Made by a program: the position numbers and the translations under genes. From Alphaproteobacteria bacterium (GTDB lineage: Bacteria; Pseudomonadota; Alphaproteobacteria; Rs-D84): 64,000 nt of DNA. The notes under the pieces were generated by a model. It did not search any database. It saw only the letters and a program-made list of their open reading frames with translations, and had not been told where the DNA came from. Location: positions 64,492 to 128,491 of the forward strand of contig WRHR01000001.1 in NCBI GenBank assembly GCA_009783145.1, in the 5' to 3' direction. This document shows, piece by piece, positions 1-7,579 of the stretch (within the stretch, counting starts at the first letter, position 1; every line of letters starts with the position of its first letter).

Positions 1-2
1 GT

Positions 3-1523
3 CAGGGCAGCATAGAAAAAGGCGCGGCGACAAAAGAGCATGGCACATCAGTTCGCTTTACTCTGGACGACCAGATTTTTGGCTCCGGCGCCGCATTTCG
101 GCCTGTAAAAATTTATCGCCTGGCGCGGGCCAAGGCTTACCTTTCACGCGGGGTACGCGTCGAATGGAAGTGCGACCCGGCGCTGCTTACCGAAGATATG
201 AACTTGCCCCCGGTTGCGACTTTTTACTATCCGAACGGCGTCGCAGACCGTATGGCCGAGACGACAAAGGACAAGCCGCAAATCCTGCCGCGGATTTTTT
301 CCGGCAATACCGACTGGGCCGAAGACACCGGATTCCGCGTCGAATGGGCGCTTGCATTCCTGACGGACGAGAACGGCGCGGCATCCGACGACGGATTTTT
401 CGCCAGCTATTGCAATACTATCGCGACGGTGGACGGCGGCACGCACGAATCGGGATTCCGCTCCGCCATTACAAAGGGTCTGAAGAACTACGCCGAGAAA
501 GTCGGCAACAAAGCAGGCAGCGCAATTATCGCGGACGACGTTTTCGATTCCGCGGCGGTCTTGCTGTCCGTTTTCTATAAAAATCCTCAATTCCTGGGCC
601 AGACCAAGGAAAAACTATCCAATCCCGAAATCGCGCGTTTAACTGAAAAAGCGGTCAGCGATTCTTGGGAGATATTCTTGGCGGGCGACCCGAAAACCGC
701 GAATGCATTGCTGGATTTTGTGGTAAATCTTGCGAACGCGCGCATAAAAACGAAACAAGTAAAGGATATCGCGCGCAAGACGCCTACAAAGCGCGCGCGC
801 ATGCCTGCGAAGCTCGCCGACTGCGCGAAGCACGGCATCGCGGGGACAGAGTTATTTATAGTAGAGGGAGAATCCGCGGGAGGAACGGCAAAGCAAGCGC
901 GCGACCGCGCGACCCAGGCGATTATGCCACTGCGCGGAAAAGTCTTGAACGTGATGAGCAACAGCGACGAGAAGTTTACGAACAACAAGGAACTTGGCGA
1001 GCTGATAGATATCATAGGCGCCGGCACCGCCAAAGATTGGGACGAGGCAAAACTGCGGTACGAGAAAGTTATAATCATGACCGATGCGGACGTCGACGGC
1101 AGCCACATCGCCTCATTGCTGATGACATTCTTTTACCGCGATATGCCACAATTAATTCACGGGGGACATCTGTATTTGTCCTGTCCGCCTCTGTACAAGG
1201 TTACGCATGGCACGGAAAGCATCTATGTGGATACGGACGAAGAATTGGAAAAACTGCGCGCGGGAAAATTCAAGAACAAGAAGATTGAAATCAGCCGGTT
1301 CAAAGGCCTTGGCGAAATGATGCCGAACCAGCTGAAGGAAACTACGATGAGTCCGAAGACGCGCAGATTGATCCGGGTAGAGCTTCCGCCAAAGACCGAA
1401 GACGGCACGGAAGACGCGGAAAAAACGCGCATATTGGTAAGCGAGCTGATGGGAAAAAAACCAGAATTCCGATTTAAATTTATCACCGAGCATGCAAAAT
1501 TTGTAAGAGATTTGGATATTTAA
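3..1523 (+). CDS. parE: DNA topoisomerase IV subunit B (ParE), 3' part
   Basis: ATPase subunit of topoisomerase IV, which decatenates daughter chromosomes with ParC. The frame is open from base 3, so the N-terminal GHKL ATPase domain lies outside the window; 506 residues remain. The left edge reads through the end of the transducer region (YRLARAKAYLSRGVRVEW), an internal ATG at 198 being only an in-frame Met. The TOPRIM domain shows ELFIVEGESAGG (about nt 849) and the metal-binding DADVDGSHI (about nt 1083); the C-terminal RFKGLGEM and the ending HAKFVRDLDI are typical of type II topoisomerase B subunits. ParE is preferred over GyrB because the C-terminal part is short and lacks the gamma-proteobacterial GyrB insert; the call is safe at family level. 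A hairpin terminator follows at 1643. Confidence 0.93.
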   Translation, partial: QGSIEKGAATKEHGTSVRFTLDDQIFGSGAAFRPVKIYRLARAKAYLSRGVRVEWKCDPALLTEDMNLPPVATFYYPNGVADRMAETTKDKPQILPRIFSGNTDWAEDTGFRVEWALAFLTDENGAASDDGFFASYCNTIATVDGGTHESGFRSAITKGLKNYAEKVGNKAGSAIIADDVFDSAAVLLSVFYKNPQFLGQTKEKLSNPEIARLTEKAVSDSWEIFLAGDPKTANALLDFVVNLANARIKTKQVKDIARKTPTKRARMPAKLADCAKHGIAGTELFIVEGESAGGTAKQARDRATQAIMPLRGKVLNVMSNSDEKFTNNKELGELIDIIGAGTAKDWDEAKLRYEKVIIMTDADVDGSHIASLLMTFFYRDMPQLIHGGHLYLSCPPLYKVTHGTESIYVDTDEELEKLRAGKFKNKKIEISRFKGLGEMMPNQLKETTMSPKTRRLIRVELPPKTEDGTEDAEKTRILVSELMGKKPEFRFKFITEHAKFVRDLDI

Positions 1524-1533
1524 CTCAGTATAG

Positions 1534-1582
1534 ATTCCCCTTCGCTGGCGAAGGGGTGGCGACGAAGTCGCCGGGGTAGTGG
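1534..1582. repeat. Twin-hairpin REP-like repeat
   Basis: Two adjacent hairpins: CCCCTTCG..CGAAGGGG followed by TGGCGAC..GTCGCC and GGGGTAGTGG. The same architecture (CCCC-stem, GGC-stem, GGGGTRGT) recurs at 3128-3242 and 45884-45990 with different stem sequences. Intergenic, just after parE. Confidence 0.6.
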
Positions 1583-1642
1583 AATTAGATTGAGCAACCT
1601 GAAATAAATTCCCTTGCGCGGCGGAAAAACACAATGACCGGG

Positions 1643-1690
1643 AAAGCCGCCGGGGACCCGAATCCCCCGCGGCTTTGATTTTTCGATATA
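1643..1690 (+). terminator. Intrinsic terminator of parE
   Basis: Inverted repeat AAAGCCGC..GGGG / CCCC..GCGGCTTT followed by GATTTTTCG. An AT-rich hairpin (CAATTTTTTA..TAAAAAATTG, about 1713-1738) follows and may serve the convergent gene. Apart from these and the REP-like repeat, 1524-1828 holds nothing I recognise. Confidence 0.7.
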
Positions 1691-1800
1691 TCCGACTAAA
1701 TATTATTTTTTACAATTTTTTATAAAATAAAAAATTGTTATTTTTGTAAAAAAATAGGGTCGGGGATACCCCGCCCCAAACCCCACCCCACCGTTTTCCG

Positions 1801-1826
1801 GTCTGACCACATGAATGTGGTCAGAC
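1801..1826. repeat. Perfect 12-bp inverted repeat 3' of the coiled-coil gene
   Basis: GTCTGACCACAT-GA-ATGTGGTCAGAC, two bases from the TGA stop of the minus-strand gene at 1829. No T-tract follows on the minus strand, so it may protect a 3' end rather than be a classical terminator. Confidence 0.55.
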
Positions 1827-1828
1827 AA

Positions 1829-3061
1829 TCAAGGCGCGAGAGCCGAAAGCACCGCCTTCCGCAAATCCAAATAAGCGTCGCTGTCGTGCGCGCACATACT
1901 AGCGCAGGACTCGGCGCACGTGGCTGGCGTTCTTGATGTCGCGAAGAACACCCACACGGAACTCTGCTGGGCAGTACCGCCATTTGTTCCCTGGCACCAG
2001 CAATTCGGACCAAAACTGGTCCCGGGATTACCAGTTTGCGCATAAGTTCCCTCGGTCGTCGTGCATGTTGCAAATATCCGTAAGTTCGACATACCCGTCG
2101 TAGCCCTTGCCTTGCTCATCCGATCTGTGCTCGCGTTCTCTCCATGATAAATCACGCCAGTATCGATGGCCTCCACAAAGCCCGCTGCCGTACCGCTGTT
2201 CGTATTGTTTGTGGTCGTAGTGGTAGTGGTGGTTGTCTTGCTGGTTGTTTTCAACTCGCACTTGCTGCTGCCTTTGTCGGTCGTCGGTTTTAATTCGTAA
2301 TTATCATCGCACGCTGTTATTATGCAGTTCGCGTATTTTGGCCCCGCGTCCATATCTGTGCATTTTTGCGTCGCGGCCGTCGCGTTCTTTCCGCGCGCGT
2401 TCATAAAGGATGCGCTTTTGGTGCAGTCTATCACCGCCTTCGGGCATTTTTTTACTTCGTTCTTTTCTATTTCCTTTGCCTGCTCTTCGGATTCCTTCAC
2501 TTCCTTTTCTTTCTCTTCAATATCCTCTTTCTTTGGGTCTTTTTCTTTGGAGTCTTCTTTCACAGGCTCCTTTTGCGGCGGTTCTTCCTTATCCGGATTC
2601 TCTTCCGCTGCCGGTTGTTTCGCCTTCGGCTTCGCCTCTTTCCGTTCCTCCTCGGCCTGCTCTTCTTGCGCTTTCTTTGATTCAGCAATTCTCTGCTCGG
2701 CCTCGCGCTTGGCTTCTTCTGCTTTGCGCGCCGCCTCTTGGGCCGCTTTGCGTTCAGCTTCTTTTTTCTCTGCAAGCTTCGCATTCGCGATATCTATTTG
2801 GCCTTCCAGCTTGTTTTTCTGTACCGACTGTCCTATGGCAACCCCGCTGCCGACCACCGCCACGCCGGTCAGAACTCCGCCGGCTATGGCCAGGCTCTTT
2901 GCTTTGGCTGGGTCGCATTTCTCCAAGTCGGATATCAGGCCGGCCCGCTCTGTCCGCAGCTTTACTATCTGCTGCTCCAGCATTTGTATTTCCATACCAA
3001 TATCCGCGCCCTGCGCAATAATCGGCGCGAACAGCCCCAACAAAAATAGAACCTTTTTCAT
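1829..3061 (-). CDS. Secreted coiled-coil protein with Cys-rich C-terminus
   Basis: 410 residues, function unknown. A Sec signal peptide (MKKVLFLLGLFAPIIAQGA) precedes a short coiled coil (EIQMLEQQIVKLRTERAGLI), a glycine-rich hydrophobic segment (about 57-80), a long Glu/Lys/Ala-rich charged region (about 95-205), a Thr-repeat linker (about 275-290) and a C-terminal domain with WCQ and CAESCASMCA motifs, probably disulfide-bonded in the periplasm or at the surface. The N-terminal 'coiled coil - single Cys - glycine-rich helix' layout resembles the neighbouring 103-residue protein (3243-3554), so the two look like paralogues, the longer one having gained extra domains. The start lacks a strong Shine-Dalgarno sequence (ACTAATCAG-ATG). 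Confidence 0.7.
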   Translation of the reverse strand: MKKVLFLLGLFAPIIAQGADIGMEIQMLEQQIVKLRTERAGLISDLEKCDPAKAKSLAIAGGVLTGVAVVGSGVAIGQSVQKNKLEGQIDIANAKLAEKKEAERKAAQEAARKAEEAKREAEQRIAESKKAQEEQAEEERKEAKPKAKQPAAEENPDKEEPPQKEPVKEDSKEKDPKKEDIEEKEKEVKESEEQAKEIEKNEVKKCPKAVIDCTKSASFMNARGKNATAATQKCTDMDAGPKYANCIITACDDNYELKPTTDKGSSKCELKTTSKTTTTTTTTTNNTNSGTAAGFVEAIDTGVIYHGENASTDRMSKARATTGMSNLRIFATCTTTEGTYAQTGNPGTSFGPNCWCQGTNGGTAQQSSVWVFFATSRTPATCAESCASMCAHDSDAYLDLRKAVLSALAP

Positions 3062-3127
3062 CTGATTAGTCCTTATGTTTATTTTAACTACCCCGAAAAA
3101 CTACGGAATCAAAGATTCCTTGTTTTT

Positions 3128-3242
3128 CTCCCCTTCTGGGAAGGGGATTTATACCGAGCCGCACCGAAATGAATACCCTTCCCAGAAGGGTCGGAATTCG
3201 TTGGCGAACCGCATAGCGGTAAGCCTAAGAATTCCGGGGTAG
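3128..3242. repeat. Twin-hairpin REP-like repeats, facing pair
   Basis: CCCCTTCTGGGAAGGGG at the left; CCCTTCCCAGAAGGG, then GGAATTC..GAATTCC arms around TTGGCGAACCGCATAGCGG, ending GGGGTAGT. It lies between the stop of 3243-3554 and the start of 1829-3061, and shares layout with 1534-1582 and 45884-45990. Confidence 0.6.
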
Positions 3243-3554
3243 TCACTTAAGCTGGTTGTTGATTTGTTGCAGATTCTCTTTCTTATCTTTAATATCTTTC
3301 GCCTGCACGCCGATAGCTATCGCGCTGCCAACCGTTCCGGCCGCGCCGACCACAACTCCGGCCGTGCCCCAGCCCTTGGTTCTTATACATTTGCGGATTT
3401 CTTCGGCCAGATCTTTATTCTGCGTTTCAAGCCCGGCTTTTTCCGCGCGAAGCTGCGCCAGATAACTCTGTTGTTGCGTGTCAGTCATATCGTCGGCAAA
3501 AGCCGCTGTTGAAAGGCACGCAGCGATAGTAAAAGCAAAAAATAGTCTATTCAT
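3243..3554 (-). CDS. Small secreted coiled-coil / glycine-zipper protein
   Basis: 103 residues, function unknown. Signal peptide (MNRLFFAFTIAACLSTAAFA), a helix likely to form a coiled coil (QQSYLAQLRAEKAGLETQNK), one Cys, then a GxxxG-rich hydrophobic segment (WGTAGVVVGAAGTVGSAIAI) and a second charged helix. The glycine zipper suggests membrane insertion or oligomerisation in the envelope (inference). The start is fixed by GGAGG seven bases upstream of ATG. It has an unusual leader with a terminator-like hairpin (3555-3691) that recurs in front of the unrelated gene at 37111-37944. Paralogous in layout to the N-terminus of 1829-3061. Confidence 0.75.
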   Translation of the reverse strand: MNRLFFAFTIAACLSTAAFADDMTDTQQQSYLAQLRAEKAGLETQNKDLAEEIRKCIRTKGWGTAGVVVGAAGTVGSAIAIGVQAKDIKDKKENLQQINNQLK

Positions 3555-3691
3555 ATGTTGCCTCCAAAAAACGGCCCTTAAATCTGGTCACTTTTCGAAG
3601 ACGGAGTTTCGGGAAAAATGCAATAAAAAAACGCCCAGAAAAAAGGGCCGTTTGTTTTATGCATTTTATCATAAATCTGGGATTGGGACAA
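3555..3691 (-). promoter_or_regulatory. Promoter plus terminator-like hairpin leader, copy 1
   Basis: Minus strand, in order: -35 TTGTCC (3686-3691), 17-nt spacer, -10 TAAAAT (3663-3668); hairpin ACG(G)CCC-TTTTTTCT-GGGCGT with a T-run (3624-3651); then an AT-rich stretch and, just before the GGAGG ribosome site, AAGGGCCGTTT (3569-3579). That last 11-mer is the exact reverse complement of AAACGGCCCTT at 3643-3653, so the 5' arm of the hairpin can instead pair with the ribosome-site region. The same layout with a compensatory base change occurs at 37945-38085. Confidence 0.7.
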
Positions 3692-3694
3692 ATT

Positions 3695-3724
3695 AAAAAT
3701 CCGCGTTATTACGCGGATTTTTTT
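3695..3724 (-). terminator. Intrinsic terminator
   Basis: Perfect hairpin AAAAATCCGCG-TTATTA-CGCGGATTTTT followed by T's, overlapping the stop of the 3723-4217 gene; symmetrical, so it could act on both strands. Confidence 0.85.
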
Positions 3725-4217
3725 AGTGTTCTCTGTGCTTTATCGCCATCCAGCCCCGCATCCGCTTGTCTTTAAGAAGCAAAGATCCGAAACAATCAAA
3801 GCCTTCTTTATCAATCATATCCCAATTTTTAAACTGCTCCTTGCGCAGCAGCCATCCGGAAGTATATTGCGCGCCGTTAAATTTATAAACGATCTGACCG
3901 CCGAGAATGCTGCCCGTCGGATCTGGCGTTACCCTTTCCGTTATATCGAAATCGTCTTCGGTCCCGGTATCCGCGATGCGCATAGTGCGGACTTCAACCA
4001 ACTCAATCTTATGTTCTACTTGGTAAGTATGGCTGAGCTCGGCCAATAATTTTTTATCAAAGCTGACCGCCCCTTTATAATATGGCGGCGGCATCAGGCA
4101 ATTTTTTTCGTACTTGAATGAAAAGTATTTTCCGGAATAATTGTCTTTGTGCTTTTGGGGAGCTTTCTGCGCGGTAGTGCCGCCGCCGCCCAGAATATCT
4201 TCAACACCGTCTGTCAT
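3723..4217 (-). CDS. Hypothetical soluble protein
   Basis: 164 residues, not recognised. No signal peptide or membrane segment. A flexible Gly/Lys-rich N-terminus (DILGGGGTTAQKAPQKHK) precedes a mixed alpha/beta region with several aromatic residues (YFSFKYEKN, YKFNGAQYTSGWLLRKEQF). ATG at 4217 is preceded by TTTGGAGAATGAGCT. The structured element at 4244-4346 lies directly upstream, between this gene and the lipoprotein gene, and the strong terminator at 3695 ends the transcript. Confidence 0.6.
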   Translation of the reverse strand: MTDGVEDILGGGGTTAQKAPQKHKDNYSGKYFSFKYEKNCLMPPPYYKGAVSFDKKLLAELSHTYQVEHKIELVEVRTMRIADTGTEDDFDITERVTPDPTGSILGGQIVYKFNGAQYTSGWLLRKEQFKNWDMIDKEGFDCFGSLLLKDKRMRGWMAIKHREH

Positions 4218-4243
4218 AGCTCATTCTCCAAACAAAATGATTT

Positions 4244-4346
4244 TCATTCAATGTGTCAAATGCGCGAGGGGAAAGGGGGCGTAGTGTACAAAGACGTACA
4301 TGAGCCCTCTTTCCCCTCGCGCAGGTGTTTCCGGTGGGGTAATTAA
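4244..4346 (-). ncRNA. Structured 3'-element, copy 1
   Basis: Begins at the stop codon of the lipoprotein gene. On the minus strand: TTACCCCACCGGAAA.., a long stem GCGCGAGGGGAAAG../..CTTTCCCCTCGCGC, and an apical part GGGC-TCA-TGTAC-GTCTTT-GTACA-CTAC-GCCC, then GCATTTGACACATTGAATG. Copies 2, 3 and 4 (41104, 45517, 28597) keep the shape with different stems. Whether it is a processed RNA, a 3' UTR or a REP-like DNA repeat is unknown. Confidence 0.6.
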
Positions 4347-4667
4347 TTAGTCGCACCAGGTGCCGTATGACGCCTTGCAATTATTACGCAGATAAACGCG
4401 CTTTACGGTGCGGTACCCGGTCGGCTCGGCATACGAGATTTTTTCCGCCGGGCGCTCCAGCTGGGCCTTTACTTCGGCGCAATGAGTATTGCGATAAACG
4501 GTGCGGGTGCTGTTGTCCGCGTTGTTGCGCGAAACTATTCCGCGTTCGTCCACTTTCACTATGCAGTCGTCGCCGCGTTGAACGTAGCGCTCGTCCTTTG
4601 CATAATGAGTATGCGCGCAGCCCGCCAATATCGCAAGCGCCGCAAAAGCCAAAATTGATTTGTTCAT
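4347..4667 (-). CDS. Small lipoprotein
   Basis: 106 residues. Type II signal peptide MNKSILAFAALAILAGC with lipobox LAGC, so the mature protein should be acylated at Cys17 and membrane anchored. The mature part is basic and contains four further Cys (DDCIVKV, THCAEV, NNCKASYGTWC), which may form disulfides. Function unknown. The start at 4667 is chosen over an upstream in-frame ATG because AAAGGA lies at the right spacing and the signal peptide begins there. Promoter TTGACA-N18-TACTTT lies upstream (about 4689-4718) with a leader of roughly 20 nt. The structured element copy 1 follows the stop codon. Confidence 0.75.
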   Translation of the reverse strand: MNKSILAFAALAILAGCAHTHYAKDERYVQRGDDCIVKVDERGIVSRNNADNSTRTVYRNTHCAEVKAQLERPAEKISYAEPTGYRTVKRVYLRNNCKASYGTWCD

Positions 4668-4761
4668 GGTATGTCCTTTCTTTTGGATTGACAAAAGTAT
4701 TGCACACCGTTTTCCATTGTCAAGCTTTATTTTTATGGCGATTTATGATATAGTAAATCTT

Positions 4762-5703
4762 ATGAAATACGAAGAACTCGGCTTGGTCAATACCCAAGAA
4801 ATGCTGCGGGACGCGCTGGCCCGCGGCTATGCCGTGCCCGGCTATAATTTCAACAACCTGGAACAGCTGCAGGCGATTCTGATCGCCTGCCTTGAGACCG
4901 AATCGCCCGTCATCTTGCAAGTATCCAACGGAGCGCGAAAATACGTCGGCACGAATATACTGATGTCAATGGTCGCCGGAGCAATCAAAGAATACCGTAT
5001 CCCCGTCGCGTTGCATCTGGACCACGGGGCGGACTTTCAAATTTGCAAAGACTGCTGCGACATGGGGTTTTCCAGCGTGATGATCGACGCGTCCGACAAG
5101 CCTTTTGATGAAAACGTGGAAATATCCGCGCGCGTTGCCGAATACGCCCATGCGCGCGGCGTGTCGGTAGAGGCTGAACTGGGCGCTTTGGAAGGCATAG
5201 AAGACGAAAAAGTAGGAACCCAAACCCATTACACCAATCCGGCCGATGTTGTTCGATTCGTGGAACAGACCGGTGTGGATTCTTTGGCTATATCAATCGG
5301 CACCAGCCATGGCGCCTATAAGATGAAGTCTCCGGCGGATACCTTGCGATTCGACATATTGGAAGAAATCGCCGACGCGCTGCCTCATTTCCCGCTGGTT
5401 CTGCATGGCGCCTCAAGCGTTCCTGAAAACCTGGTGGCCGAAATCAATAAATACGGCGGCGATATAAAAGGCGCCCGCGGCATTCCAGTCCAGCAATTGG
5501 TTCGCGCCCGTCAGATGAACATATGCAAGATTAATGTGGATTCGGATTTCCGGCTGGCATTTACGGCCGGCGTGCGGCGCGCGCTTGCCGAACATCCCGA
5601 AGCGTTCGACCCGCGCGTTTATCTCTCCGCCGCGCGCGATATGATAAAAGAATTATGTAAAGATAAGAATATTAATGTAATGGGCAGCGCGGGGAAAATT
5701 TAA
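4762..5703 (+). CDS. fba: Class II fructose-bisphosphate aldolase
   Basis: Zn-dependent aldolase cleaving or forming fructose-1,6-bisphosphate in glycolysis/gluconeogenesis; a related tagatose/ketose-bisphosphate specificity cannot be excluded. 313 residues, usual for the short class IIB form. Visible: PGYNFNNLEQLQAI at the N-terminus, Zn and catalytic residues in LHLDHGAD, VEAELGALEG, the Zn His in GTSHGAYK, LVLHGASSVP, and KINVDSDFR for phosphate binding. The start at 4762 is preferred over upstream in-frame ATGs because homology begins at MKYEELGL. A -10 TATAGT (4749-4754) ends only seven bases before the ATG and there is no Shine-Dalgarno sequence, so the mRNA is predicted leaderless. The stop overlaps the convergent gene by four bases. 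Confidence 0.92.
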   Translation: MKYEELGLVNTQEMLRDALARGYAVPGYNFNNLEQLQAILIACLETESPVILQVSNGARKYVGTNILMSMVAGAIKEYRIPVALHLDHGADFQICKDCCDMGFSSVMIDASDKPFDENVEISARVAEYAHARGVSVEAELGALEGIEDEKVGTQTHYTNPADVVRFVEQTGVDSLAISIGTSHGAYKMKSPADTLRFDILEEIADALPHFPLVLHGASSVPENLVAEINKYGGDIKGARGIPVQQLVRARQMNICKINVDSDFRLAFTAGVRRALAEHPEAFDPRVYLSAARDMIKELCKDKNINVMGSAGKI

Positions 5704-6581
5704 TAAACTTTACACGCTTTCAGAAACAGCCTGGTGGGCAAGCCGAAGTCTTTTATAAAATGCTCGTAAACTCTTTGTTGGTCGGCCGCGGCCAGCGGTG
5801 TTTTCTGATATATCCCGGGAATTTTATAAACCTCTCTAAAAAGGACCGGGTTTTCTTTCCACACGAATCCTATATATTTTTTTGCTGCCTTGCCGTACTG
5901 CGCCAGAACACTGTCGGCCTGCTCTTTCGATTCAAAGCCGCCGCTTTGCAGGCCCCGGAAGTTTTCGTAAAATTCCAAATTCGCATCTATGTATCTTGTG
6001 TCGATGCCGTTCAAGAAATTCCCGCCGCACCCATGAATATCATAAACGACTTTCTGCATCGACTGGTTTATGCCCCCATTCGGACATGCGAAAAACCCAA
6101 GGAACCGCAACTCCGGACGGATATAAAACTCTTCCAACGTTTCGGTATAAGCGCTTAACACCGCATGTTTTGCATCTACTTGCCCATTGGCATCCAGGCG
6201 ACCGTAACTGTTCCGTTTGGAATGTTTTATTGTGTCGCCCGCGGCTTCATCGATTTTTATACAGGAAAAATCATATCCCCCATCGCGTTTTCGATAATCA
6301 ATAAATACCGCGCATACATAATGACCCTCCGGCGGGGTCGGGACAGATAAATTGTTTTTATGCGGGTTCGGCAAAGGAATCAATCCGTCCACGATCAGTC
6401 TGGCCTTTAAATCATACCACGCCATTACTTCTTTATACGACCTTTTAGCGCGAATTTCACCAGGAGTGACGCCATCCGTATTATCTACAATCCCATAATG
6501 GCTGCCGACCGCGTACAAATAGCAATTGCCAAAAATGCGGAGTCTTTCATCATTATAAAAATCAAGATCAATCGGGTTCAT
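5700..6581 (-). CDS. Hypothetical protein
   Basis: 293 residues, not recognised; probably cytoplasmic (no signal peptide or membrane span). It has many aromatic residues, KRDGGYDFSCIKIDEAAGD in the middle, a possible Cys pair (FFACPNGGIN, DIHGCGGNF) and an acidic/aromatic C-terminus. An upstream in-frame ATG gives 300 residues, but the promoter TTGACA-N16-TATGCT (about 6590-6617) puts the +1 inside that extension, and ATG 6581 lies a few bases after +1. The start codon sits in the loop of a hairpin ATCGGG-CTATGAA-CCCGAT. Convergent with the aldolase gene, with a four-base overlap. Confidence 0.65.
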   Translation of the reverse strand: MNPIDLDFYNDERLRIFGNCYLYAVGSHYGIVDNTDGVTPGEIRAKRSYKEVMAWYDLKARLIVDGLIPLPNPHKNNLSVPTPPEGHYVCAVFIDYRKRDGGYDFSCIKIDEAAGDTIKHSKRNSYGRLDANGQVDAKHAVLSAYTETLEEFYIRPELRFLGFFACPNGGINQSMQKVVYDIHGCGGNFLNGIDTRYIDANLEFYENFRGLQSGGFESKEQADSVLAQYGKAAKKYIGFVWKENPVLFREVYKIPGIYQKTPLAAADQQRVYEHFIKDFGLPTRLFLKACKVY

Positions 6582-6631
6582 AGCCCGATCAGCATACACC
6601 ACTTATTATATTTGTCAAGACGATTATGGCA

Positions 6632-7579
6632 TTACAAAATGCCGGCGAAAGCTTCCGCTACAATTTTTTTTGCTGCACTCAGGGTTGTATGAAGCTGCGC
6701 CCCCGCGGCCAAGTCATGCCCTCCCCCGCCGAAACTTTCTGCTATTTCCCTGATTGGAATCTCGCGCGACCGCAAGGAAACCCTTATGTTTTCAGGATGA
6801 GCTTCCTTTAATATCGCGACGCATTCCACGTTCTTTATCCGACGCAGAAACAGCACGATTTCCGTCTCCCCGGAATCAAGGTTTTTATAAAGAGCTTTTG
6901 GAAAAACCGCAACGGCCAACCGCCCGTGATAAAAGAATTCCGCGTCCCGCAAAACCTCGGCCTGGGCCATAATATCATCGCGCGTGGCAATGCCGACGCT
7001 TTCGGAAATTCGTCGCGGCTCTGCGCCCAAATCCACCAACGCTGCCGCTGTACGCAATGTCTGCCCTTTGTCCAGAAACGAAAATCTGAAAGTATCGCAG
7101 TAAATCCCGGAATAAAGGCAAGTCGCAGCTGACGCGCTGATTTTCCACCCCGCTTCGCGGGCGATCTCATAAACTATTTCACAGGTCGACGCGCCGATAT
7201 CCACGATATCTATATCCGCCGAAATATCCGCGGTTTTATGATGGTCGATTCTTGCCGTGACGACGGCCTCGTCAAAAAACTTTTGCTGCAAGGCGTCCAG
7301 CTGAATGGCAGAGCCCGTATCGACAACAATAACCAAGTCGTATTTCTTACCGGGCAATTTCTCGGCATAAACAAAGTTTTCACGACCGGGCAAAAAATCA
7401 AAATATATCGGCAGGTTTCCATCGTAAATGACGTCCGCCGTTCGAGCGAAATTGTCGGCGATCAGAAAGCGCAAAGCCAAAACTGCGCCAGTGGCATCGC
7501 CATCAGGATTCTTATGCCCGAAAATCAGGATAGACTTCGCAGCGGATATTTTAGCAACCAACAAATCAATTTGTTTCAT
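6632..7579 (-). CDS. DHH-family phosphoesterase (NrnA/RecJ-like)
   Basis: 315 residues, the size of NrnA-type nanoRNases / pAp phosphatases that degrade 2-5 nt RNA and 3',5'-bisphosphate adenosine; the exact substrate is not deducible. DHH domain: GHKNPDGDATGA (metal-binding DxD, about 21-32), VVDTGS, IDHHKT (signature DHH, about 113-118). DHHA1 substrate domain: GGGGHDLAAGA near residue 292. Its ATG overlaps the ruvX stop (ATGA), so the two are translationally coupled in a ruvX-nrnA order on the minus strand. Confidence 0.88.
   Translation of the reverse strand: MKQIDLLVAKISAAKSILIFGHKNPDGDATGAVLALRFLIADNFARTADVIYDGNLPIYFDFLPGRENFVYAEKLPGKKYDLVIVVDTGSAIQLDALQQKFFDEAVVTARIDHHKTADISADIDIVDIGASTCEIVYEIAREAGWKISASAATCLYSGIYCDTFRFSFLDKGQTLRTAAALVDLGAEPRRISESVGIATRDDIMAQAEVLRDAEFFYHGRLAVAVFPKALYKNLDSGETEIVLFLRRIKNVECVAILKEAHPENIRVSLRSREIPIREIAESFGGGGHDLAAGAQLHTTLSAAKKIVAEAFAGIL

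Noticed and set aside
2322-3065. Long open frames on the strand opposite the coiled-coil gene
   Set aside because: They mirror a Lys/Glu-rich coding region and lack ribosome sites; shadows of the real gene.
4244-4346. Self-cleaving ribozyme (hammerhead-like) in the 3'-element
   Set aside because: GGAAA is present but no CTGATGA core or other ribozyme core was found.
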